NCBI GenBank assembly: GCA_002478145.1
Contig: DLMI01000071.1
Location: forward strand, 14,175-30,837
Length of the DNA: 16,663 bases
Reading direction: 5' to 3'
Origin: Acidobacteria bacterium UBA7540
Lineage (GTDB): Bacteria > Acidobacteriota > Terriglobia > UBA7540
In this document: in pieces, positions 6,980 through 12,686 of the stretch
Layout: each line of letters opens with the position of its first letter
Numbering within the stretch: the first letter of the stretch is position 1
Notes under the pieces: generated by a model
Seen by the model: the letters and a program-made list of their open reading frames with translations, nothing else
Told to the model about the DNA's origin: nothing
Database searches by the model: none
Program-made: the position numbers and the translations under genes

Positions 6980-7255
6980 ATGGAGGATAAGGAGATCGCA
7001 GAAGTCGCGGCAATTCTGGCTCAGTGGAACCCGCTCGGCGATGCCGCGGCGTGCGTCCCGGACCTGGAGGGCTATCGAATTGAGGCAGGTGACATCATTG
7101 GTGCCTTTGATATCTTCGGTCGCGCCATGAAGATCGAAACAATCGTGAGGGACGTCCTAAACCAAGCCTTCCACTTGTCGCTGACGCCAGCCGAGTGCGC
7201 TGAGCCTGCGAAGAGGATCCGGGGTGTGCTGAGCCACGCCAAGGAGCAAGTGTAG
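6980..7255 (+). CDS. Small DUF1871-like protein
   Basis: A 91-residue acidic protein preceded by a strong ribosome binding site, GGAGG at 6968-6972, seven bases before the ATG. The pattern of an N-terminal helix ending in AQWNPLG, a GYRIEAGDIIGAF stretch, then KIETIVRDVLNQAFHL and a C-terminal AKRIRGVL helix resembles DUF1871, a family of small cytosolic proteins of unknown function. The assignment is tentative. It lies 70 bases after the antitoxin on the same strand and may be a third gene of that operon or an independent gene. The gap contains a G9 run (6912-6920) and two GTCGAC sites. Confidence 0.6.
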   Translation: MEDKEIAEVAAILAQWNPLGDAAACVPDLEGYRIEAGDIIGAFDIFGRAMKIETIVRDVLNQAFHLSLTPAECAEPAKRIRGVLSHAKEQV

Positions 7256-7486
7256 CGCACACCTGCCTTTCAGGTCTGCGGCTTCTTGGAAAGCCGGGTT
7301 TCTGGCGCATCTGGGGCAGGGCTAGCGCCAGGTGCTCATAATCCCTCTCTTGAAGAGCCGCGGATCCCGCAGGCGCGGGAAAGCAGGTTTGCTCTACTTG
7401 CTTGCTTCGGGCCCTGGAGCATTTTGGCCCAAGCGAGCGCGGGGGAAATGCCGGCCCGCCAACTGCTTAACCCGCCCTTTCTCTTG

Positions 7487-7810
7487 CTAAGCAGGCACAC
7501 CCTCCTCGACCGGTTGGGCCCGCCGCAGCCGGATTCTCACTTCCACGCGCGACCCGAGCCGGTTGAGGATCGACATCAAGCGATCGACGGTGAAGCGGCC
7601 GAGATCCGCATTGCGGATACGCGAGAAGTCGGCTGCCGCGATCCCGGTGCGCCCATGAGCCGCGCGCACGCTCAGGCCTTCCCGATCGAGCGCCTTGATG
7701 ATTTCGGCAGCGAGGATTGCCTTGAACTGCTCGGCATCCGCGTTCTTGTGCCCGAGGTCGCGGAAAACACTCCCGCTCCCGCGCACCACTTCCGGCTTTT
7801 CGCCTTTCAT
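7487..7810 (-). CDS. Solitary HigA-like XRE antitoxin/regulator
   Basis: A 107-residue protein with one HTH at about residues 27-90: FKAILAAEIIKALDREGLSV, then RAAHGRTGIAAADFSRIRNA and DRLMSILNRLGSRVEVRIRL. This matches the HTH_37/HigA2-like antitoxin group, in which the HTH helices are followed by a beta strand of the VEVRIR kind. The ATG at 7810 has AAGGAG upstream at good spacing. An inverted repeat at 7842-7859 just upstream looks like its own operator. Such antitoxins normally follow a RelE-type toxin, but no toxin-like frame is seen on either side. It appears orphaned, or regulates something else. Confidence 0.8.
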   Translation of the reverse strand: MKGEKPEVVRGSGSVFRDLGHKNADAEQFKAILAAEIIKALDREGLSVRAAHGRTGIAAADFSRIRNADLGRFTVDRLMSILNRLGSRVEVRIRLRRAQPVEEGVPA

Positions 7811-7841
7811 CGCAACATCTCCTTCAGTCTCATACTCCTAT

Positions 7842-7859
7842 GTTGTCGTATTTGACAAC
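7842..7859. promoter_or_regulatory. Inverted repeat upstream of the solitary antitoxin
   Basis: Arms GTTGTC (7842-7847) and GACAAC (7854-7859) around a 6-base spacer, about 32 bases before the minus-strand ATG at 7810. Read on the minus strand it also contains TTGTCA, a possible -35. Likely an autoregulatory operator. Confidence 0.55.
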
Positions 7860-7943
7860 GCCTGGCAACCAGTTTTCTTGCGCCCCCCCAATGAACGTGC
7901 CGCACTCCATGCATCGTTTTTCAGGAATGCAAGGGCCGACAAG

Positions 7944-7961
7944 GCCCCGACGGCTCGGGGC
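7944..7961. repeat. GC palindrome, variant of the REP-like core
   Basis: Arms GCCCCGA (7944-7950) and TCGGGGC (7955-7961) with loop CGGC. It resembles the palindromes at 3528-3545 and 14180-14197 but with a changed centre. No T-run follows on either strand. Confidence 0.55.
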
Positions 7962-7977
7962 GATAACCTTCCTTTCC

Positions 7978-8252
7978 CATAAGCGTTAAGATAAGGCGTG
8001 TTCAAATGGCCCCGGCAGGGGCCCACGGTGAATAGCCGCAGGTTTTAACCTGCGGATGACGGACCGCGCAGAACCACCCAACCCCAACGGGGTTGACCGA
8101 TCAACGGTTCGGCCCCTCCGGGGCCGGAATGGTCTCTGGGCTTTTATTCCCGTAGGTTTCATCCCGCATGGCGGGACTACTCACGGTGTCCCGCTTCGCG
8201 GGACGGGAATGGCGCCGGAACAATGGAAGTAATCCTTATCTTAACGCCTATG
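7978..8252. mobile_element. MITE-like element with terminal inverted repeats and internal hairpins
   Basis: A 275-bp segment bounded by CATAAGCGTTAAGATAAGG (7978-7996) and CCTTATCTTAACGCCTATG (8234-8252), which are inverted copies matching at 18 of 19 positions. The interior has no gene but a string of hairpins: GGCCCC/GGGGCC (8008-8023), the 9-bp-stem CCGCAGGTTTTAACCTGCGG (8036-8055), CAACCCC/GGGGTTG (8079-8095), CGGCCCC/GGGGCCG (near 8110) and GTCCCGC/GCGGGAC (near 8190). It is flanked by near-identical 11-mers, CCTTCCTTTCC (7967-7977) and CCCTCCTTTCC (8253-8263), a possible imperfect target duplication. It would need a transposase in trans. Confidence 0.65.
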
Positions 8253-8265
8253 CCCTCCTTTCCCC

Positions 8266-8328
8266 AGCCCTTAGCACCCAGCACCCAGCCCCTGATAGGT
8301 AACCCCAGACCCCTGACCCCTGGCACCT
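8266..8328 (+). repeat. Heptamer array (AGCACCC type)
   Basis: Nine consecutive units in constant 7-base phase: AGCCCTT, AGCACCC, AGCACCC, AGCCCCT, GATAGGT, AACCCCA, GACCCCT, GACCCCT, GGCACCT. The fifth and sixth are the most degenerate. Confidence 0.75.
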
Positions 8329-8339
8329 GCATTTTGGTC

Positions 8340-8368
8340 TTGACACGAGGCTCGAGTCGTAGTAGCCT
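8340..8368 (+). promoter_or_regulatory. Possible sigma-70 promoter before an AT-rich segment
   Basis: TTGACA (8340-8345), a 17-base spacer, then TAGCCT (8363-8368, a weak -10). The palindrome ATGCGA-N4-TCGCAT follows at 8369-8384 and could be an operator. No good gene lies downstream until mutS2, so it may be inactive or serve an RNA or a long leader. Confidence 0.35.
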
Positions 8369-8595
8369 ATGCGAGTTGTCGCATGAGAAGGCTTGCAAGC
8401 GAGCGCGGGAAGGGGTTCGAAGTCGGCCCGGCGGAGGGGGGAAATGGGTCGAAAACAGAAAAAAGATACTAAATAGTGGGAACGAACCTAAGAATATATT
8501 GAAAGCAAAGGAGTTAGCGTTTTCAGGAGCCCAAAACGAACTGTTTTTTGAACGCAAAAAGGCCCAATCAAAGCGAAAAATGGGGCCGAAATGCC

Positions 8596-8711
8596 GGAAA
8601 CTGGAAGATAGAAACTGGAAAATAGAAGACCGAAACTAGGGCTGCCGGTTTCCATTTTCGATTTTCCAGTTTCTAGTTTCCAGTTTCTAGTTTCTAATTT
8701 CTGCTTTCTGG
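8596..8711. repeat. Inverted pair of heptamer arrays upstream of mutS2
   Basis: Six units, GGAAACT, GGAAGAT, AGAAACT, GGAAAAT, AGAAGAC, CGAAACT (8596-8637), then an 11-base spacer. Nine units of the complementary type follow, TTTCCAT, TTTCGAT, TTTCCAG, TTTCTAG, TTTCCAG, TTTCTAG, TTTCTAA, TTTCTGC, TTTCTGG (8649-8711). The two blocks could form a stem-loop in the mutS2 leader. The array ends 13 bases before the ATG at 8725. Confidence 0.85.
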
Positions 8712-8724
8712 TTTGCCTGATTCT

Positions 8725-11133
8725 ATGAATTCCAAGATTGAAGGCCACGAGAGTCAGGATCGTTTCTCCCGTGAAGTACTGGAGTTTCCCGCCGTCCTGG
8801 AATTATTGCGCGGGTACCTTTCCGGGCCAATCAGCGAACCGTTCCTGGATTCTGTTGAGCCTCATACGCGAATCGATCTGATCCGTCACGAACTGGAACA
8901 GGCAAGAGAAGCGCGCGAATATTTGCGGGAGAGTCCGAGACCAACTCTGGGAAGCCTTCGAGACCCGCGTCCGCTGCTCGAGAAACTCCGCATCGAGGGT
9001 GCGACCCTGGAGGCGCTGGAGATCTTTGCTCTTACGGGACTGGCGCGCGCGGCCCTGGAGATTCACCGGCTGTTTGCCAAGTGCCCCTTGCCCCGACTGG
9101 AGGAGTTGGCGCGTAGCTTGGCAGACTTCCGCGACCTGGTCACGGAACTGGATGGAAAGATCCACCCCGACGGCTCGGTGGATTCCTCCGCCAGTCCCGC
9201 TCTGAGCGGGATTCGGCGCGCCATCGAGCGACTACGGGTGGAAGTGCAGGCGCTGCTCGAGCGTCTGCTGCGACGCTTCAGCCAGGAGGGAGTGCTCCAG
9301 GATGCAGTGGTTACACTTCGGAATGACCGGTTCGTGATTCCCGTACGAGTGGAGGAGAAGCGGCGGGTGCAGGGTGTAATCCACGGTGCAAGCTCGTCAG
9401 GGGCAACCGTTTATCTTGAGCCGATGGATACCCTGCCCTTGAACAATGAACTGGTAGAACTTCAGGACAGGGAATTCGCGGAAATACAACGCATCCTGGG
9501 AGAATTCAGCCGGAAGCTTCGGGAGCGGCGCGAAGACCTGGTTCGGGCCACCCAAATTCTAAGCGAGCTGGACCTTGCCTTCGCCAAGGCGGAATTCTCC
9601 CGCCAGTACGATGGCTGCATCCCCGAGTTCAGCTCGGACCGCACGCTTTTGCTGAAAGATGCCCGGCATCCGTTGCTCGAGAAGGCCTTGCGCGCGCAGG
9701 GACGAAGTCCTGTCCCGCTGAGCATCGAACTCAAGCCGCCGAAGATCATGATGATCGTCAGCGGGCCAAACACCGGCGGGAAAACCGTAGCCCTCAAAAC
9801 ACTCGGGAGCGCCGTGCTCATGGCGCAGGCCGGCATCCCCGTGCCGGCGAGCGAGTTCAAACTACCGCTGTTCCGGCGCGTGTTGGCGGATATCGGCGAT
9901 CAGCAGTCCATCGCAGCGAACCTGAGCACGTTTTCAGCCCACGTCACCCACATTCAAAGGATGGCAAAGGTCGCGGGGGGGGAGGACATGGTGCTGCTGG
10001 ATGAGCTCGGGACCAGCACGGAGCCCAATGAAGGCGCCGCGCTGGCGGTGGCCATCCTGGAGCATTTCCGGCAGCGCGGCGCCCTGACTCTGGTGACCAC
10101 GCACCACTCGCGTTTGAAGGCCTATGCCGCAGAGACTCCGGAAGCCCTCAACGCGGCCATGGAGTTCGACGAATTGACGCTCGAGCCCACTTTCCGGTTA
10201 TTAATCGGGCTGCCGGGAAAATCGAGTGGGCTCGACATCGCGCAACGCTTGGGCCTCGAGCCGAGTATCGTGGAAAAGGCGCGCACCATCCTGCATCCGG
10301 CGGATGCGGAAGCGGCAGCCCTGATTGCCGGCCTGCACCAACAGAAAGCGGAACTGGAAAGGCAAGTCGGGCTGCTCGCTCAGCAAGGGAAGGAACAGGA
10401 GGCCCGGCAGATCGAGCTGGAGAACAGGTTCGAACAGGAACGCCGCGCCAAGCTCAAAGATCTGGACTCGCGGCTGGAACAGACCTTGCACGAAAACGAG
10501 AAGCGTTGGGAGAGCATGATTGAACAGCTTCGGGCCCAACTGGAAGCGGCCAAAGCTCCCAAACCCTCGAAAGGCCTCGACCGCAAGATGGCCTCCATCA
10601 AGCGCGAGGTCCGGGAAGAGTGGAACACGCAGGTTCTGGAAGCCATCGGTGCCCCTACCACAACCCCGGCACAACCTTTGGCTCCCAGGCCACTCGCCGT
10701 AGGCGACCAGGTCCAAGTGGCCAACCTATCATCTCTCGGGACGGTTATGGCTTTACCCGATGATGACCAGGCTGACATCGCCGTAGGCCACCTGCACATG
10801 CGCCTCCCGAGGAGCGAGGTTCGGCGGATCGTTCAGGGTGGGACAAGCGCTCCCAGGGCGGCGGTTGCCGTCAGGGGCTCGGATGAGACCCCGGCGGAGC
10901 TCAACGTTATTGGTGACACCGCCGAGCTTGCCCGCGAGCGTGTAGATAAGTTCCTCGACGAAGCTTACATGGCCGGACGCTTTCGGCTGCGCGTCATCCA
11001 CGGGCACGGCAAAGGCATCCTTCGGAAGAGTCTCCACGAAATGTTTGCTTCGCACCCGCACGTGGAAAAGTTCTATCTCGCTCCACCCCACGAAGGCGGC
11101 GCCGGGGCGACGATCGTGGAGTTGAAGGTCTAG
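8725..11133 (+). CDS. mutS2: Endonuclease MutS2
   Basis: An 802-residue MutS2, a MutS-like ATPase with a C-terminal Smr domain. MutS2 proteins act on recombination intermediates or on collided ribosomes, not in mismatch repair. Visible parts: an N-terminal core/lever region, Walker A GPNTGGKT (347-354), Walker B LLDELGTSTEPNEG with Asp426 and Glu427, a long coiled-coil insertion rich in Glu, Gln and Arg (about 525-620), and the Smr domain (about 725-802) with HGHGKG (759-764) and the terminal GGAGATIVEL. The N-terminal Smr motif, usually LDLRG, reads LNVIG here (726-730). The length is normal. The ATG at 8725 is used; a TTG at 8713 is in frame. A G8 run lies at 9975-9982, just before Walker B. 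Confidence 0.96.
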   Translation: MNSKIEGHESQDRFSREVLEFPAVLELLRGYLSGPISEPFLDSVEPHTRIDLIRHELEQAREAREYLRESPRPTLGSLRDPRPLLEKLRIEGATLEALEIFALTGLARAALEIHRLFAKCPLPRLEELARSLADFRDLVTELDGKIHPDGSVDSSASPALSGIRRAIERLRVEVQALLERLLRRFSQEGVLQDAVVTLRNDRFVIPVRVEEKRRVQGVIHGASSSGATVYLEPMDTLPLNNELVELQDREFAEIQRILGEFSRKLRERREDLVRATQILSELDLAFAKAEFSRQYDGCIPEFSSDRTLLLKDARHPLLEKALRAQGRSPVPLSIELKPPKIMMIVSGPNTGGKTVALKTLGSAVLMAQAGIPVPASEFKLPLFRRVLADIGDQQSIAANLSTFSAHVTHIQRMAKVAGGEDMVLLDELGTSTEPNEGAALAVAILEHFRQRGALTLVTTHHSRLKAYAAETPEALNAAMEFDELTLEPTFRLLIGLPGKSSGLDIAQRLGLEPSIVEKARTILHPADAEAAALIAGLHQQKAELERQVGLLAQQGKEQEARQIELENRFEQERRAKLKDLDSRLEQTLHENEKRWESMIEQLRAQLEAAKAPKPSKGLDRKMASIKREVREEWNTQVLEAIGAPTTTPAQPLAPRPLAVGDQVQVANLSSLGTVMALPDDDQADIAVGHLHMRLPRSEVRRIVQGGTSAPRAAVAVRGSDETPAELNVIGDTAELARERVDKFLDEAYMAGRFRLRVIHGHGKGILRKSLHEMFASHPHVEKFYLAPPHEGGAGATIVELKV

Positions 11134-11140
11134 AAGAGGA

Positions 11141-11260
11141 GGGGCTAGGCACTGGAGGCTAGGGGCTGGGGAAGAACAATGTCGATACGCAGAACGTACT
11201 CCGTGGGAGGCGCTAGGCAACGAAGGGGGGTAATCCAAAATCCAAAATCTAAAATCCAAA
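11141..11260. repeat. Two heptamer arrays downstream of mutS2
   Basis: First array 11141-11168: GGGGCTA, GGCACTG, GAGGCTA, GGGGCTG. Second array 11233-11260: ATCCAAA, ATCCAAA, ATCTAAA, ATCCAAA. Between them lies unrecognised sequence with a further loose GGAGGCG/CTAGGCA pair. The arrays fill the gap between the 3' ends of mutS2 and the convergent receiver gene. Confidence 0.75.
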
Positions 11261-11302
11261 ATTGTCCAACTCTCATTACCGTGGAGGGGATGGGAGGCGA
11301 AG

Positions 11303-11710
11303 CTAGATGGGATCGGAGGAGACGGTCTTGCGGCGATTGGCTCGGGAGCGCAGACAGGAGCGGACAATTCGCAATAATTCATCCGAGTGAATGGGCTTGT
11401 TCAGATATTCGGTGGCCCCAGCGTTCATGGCTGCCAAATAGGTATCAACCTCTCCGTAGGCCGTGAGGATGATGACCGGGGCATCGTTTCCGCCCTGACG
11501 CAGCCCCTCGAGGAAGCTCAGGCCGTCGCACTCGGGCATCCGGAGGTCGGAGATAATCAAGTCAAACTGCGCATTTTTTACTAGTTCTAATGCGTCGCAT
11601 GCCCCTCCCGCTGAGGTGACGAGGAAATTTTCACCCGAAAGGATGCGTGCCAGCACCCGCAGGAAGTGCGGGTCGTCATCAACGATTAATATTCGTCCGG
11701 TGAGTTCCAT
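11303..11710 (-). CDS. Stand-alone response regulator receiver protein
   Basis: A 135-residue CheY-like receiver with no output domain. The acidic pocket (Asp11-Asp13), the phosphoacceptor Asp55 in LIISDLRMPE, Thr83 in ILTAYG and Lys105 in LNKPI are all in place, so it should be phosphorylated by a histidine kinase. It could act as a phosphorelay intermediate or by protein contact. The start at 11710 (MELTGRILIV) is chosen because the fold begins right after it. An in-frame ATG at 11776 with GGAG upstream would add 22 residues. It lies downstream of the Fis-type gene on the same strand and convergent with mutS2. No cognate kinase is adjacent; the truncated sensor at the left edge is too distant to assign. 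Confidence 0.88.
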   Translation of the reverse strand: MELTGRILIVDDDPHFLRVLARILSGENFLVTSAGGACDALELVKNAQFDLIISDLRMPECDGLSFLEGLRQGGNDAPVIILTAYGEVDTYLAAMNAGATEYLNKPIHSDELLRIVRSCLRSRANRRKTVSSDPI

Positions 11711-12028
11711 GCTAACAGCATCCTGCCCATCCCGTGCAACCTGATTCCAATCCTGACCATTTACCTGTTCCAACATCTTTGACTGGACTCCAAAGACGCT
11801 CGAAATTACGAGATGGGCGCGCTTGCGACTCGCTATTGACGCGAGCACGTGACGCGCCAATCTCCGCATGGTTTGCAGGGTGATGAAAACTAAGTGCTTT
11901 ACCGACAGCCTGTCACTAACTTGGCAGCATTGTCGCCCGGACGTGGAACGCCCGCAACAACTCAGGAGGAATGCGAGGGACAGTCTCCCGTTGGGGTGGA
12001 AAATCGCAAGCCAACCCCTGGAAGAGTG
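11711..12028. other. Intergenic stretch between the receiver and Fis-type genes
   Basis: 318 bases without a supported gene on either strand. The minus-strand frame of the receiver stays open to 11869, but that part shows no domain features. No heptamer array or strong palindrome was seen. A TGGCAG-N5-TCGC stretch near 11933 is a poor sigma-54 match with no gene after it. Confidence 0.4.
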
Positions 12029-12331
12029 TTACGCGGCGCGCGTCACGGAGTCGGCAGTTTCCTTCTTGCCCAGACGACGACGAATTGTCCGCGGGTTGAT
12101 TTGGAGGAGTTGAGCTGCGCGCAGCCTGTTACCCCGCGTGTACTGGAGGACTGTTCGGATGATTGTGTCGTGCAATTCGCGCATACGAGTGCCAAGTGTG
12201 AAGGTGAGGGTAAAGGTTGGTTGCATTTCCACGGGCATCACCTCTTTTGCGACCGGAACGGGCTTGGGAGCAGGGGTGAGCTCTTTTGCAGGGACTTCAT
12301 TTGAATTGCGAGCAATAGCAAAGGTCTTCAT
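12029..12331 (-). CDS. Fis-family HTH DNA-binding protein
   Basis: A 100-residue protein. The N-terminal half is Pro-, Lys- and Val-rich and probably flexible. The C-terminal part (about 50-91) is an HTH_8/Fis domain: MRELHDTIIRTVLQYTRGNR, then LRAAQLLQINPRTIRRRLGK. The same domain ends NtrC-type activators and RegA/PrrA-type redox regulators, and Fis itself is about 98 residues. The ATG at 12331 is chosen because GAGGAGG precedes it at good spacing; the frame is open back to an ATG at 12484, which would add 51 residues of no recognisable domain. It is divergent from resB and upstream of the receiver gene on the same strand, so it may partner that receiver, which is inference. Confidence 0.78.
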   Translation of the reverse strand: MKTFAIARNSNEVPAKELTPAPKPVPVAKEVMPVEMQPTFTLTFTLGTRMRELHDTIIRTVLQYTRGNRLRAAQLLQINPRTIRRRLGKKETADSVTRAA

Positions 12332-12686
12332 TAAGGCCTCCTCGAAAGTTGACTCCACTGAAATAGCCGTCCTTTTGTCAGCATTTTTGATTCCCTGAGG
12401 GCAGATTCTGAAGTTGTTGAGGAATTTAGGTCTTGCTTCGATCACATCCTCCCAAAAAGCGACAAATTGAGTTTGTTCGCGCATTCTCGTGCGACTTTTG
12501 CCCCAAGTTTCTAGTGCAATAAGTCACGGAAGATACCCAAACTCAATGACCGCAAATGAGGTCCGTGTGTGTTTTCAAGAGATTAGGGATTTAGGACATT
12601 TCTGTCCCCCCTGGCACAGCAGATGCGCATCCTTGTGGTGTCAGGGTTGTGGATCCGGGAATTCTTCAGGCTTGTGGTGGGAGCGA
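12332..12686. other. Divergent intergenic region between the Fis-type gene and resB
   Basis: 355 bases, AT-richer than the neighbouring genes. It holds the possible N-terminal extension of the Fis-type gene (minus strand, to 12484), a small inverted repeat GGACA-N4-TGTCC (12594-12607) and a sigma-54-like promoter (12612-12626). Open frames extending resB upstream to 12489 show no domain and were not used. Confidence 0.45.
12612..12626 (+). promoter_or_regulatory. Sigma-54-like (-24/-12) promoter upstream of resB
   Basis: TGGCAC (12612-12617), five bases, then ATGC (12623-12626). The invariant GG and GC are exactly 10 bases apart, as required for RpoN promoters (consensus TGGCAC-N5-TTGC); one position differs (A for T). 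Predicted start near 12637, about 50 bases before the resB ATG. An inverted repeat, GGACA/TGTCC, sits just upstream. Confidence 0.5.

Larger units (their letters stand above)
8253..8724. other. Gene-free stretch upstream of mutS2
   Basis: No convincing gene. It contains a heptamer array (8266-8328), a possible promoter (8340-8368) followed by the palindrome ATGCGA/TCGCAT (8369-8384), an AT-rich segment of about 8440-8590 with only short frames such as MGRKQKKDTK behind a GGAGGGGGG, and an inverted pair of heptamer arrays (8596-8711) reaching the mutS2 start. One frame of the AT-rich part reads NEPKNILKAKELAFSGAQNE, which may belong to a dispersed repeat. Confidence 0.5.

Noticed and set aside
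7365..7380. Hairpin TCCCGC/GCGGGA as a terminator of the DUF1871-like gene
   Set aside because: Only a 6-bp stem, more than 100 bases downstream and without a T-run.
7286..7855. Plus-strand frame of 189 codons
   Set aside because: Antisense to the HigA-like gene, which has a clear HTH and ribosome binding site.
8223..8639. Plus-strand open frame of 138 codons
   Set aside because: It runs through the MITE end, a heptamer array and an AT-rich block; no domain and biased repeat composition.
10201..10716. Minus-strand frame inside mutS2
   Set aside because: Shadow of the MutS2 coiled-coil coding region with no family features.
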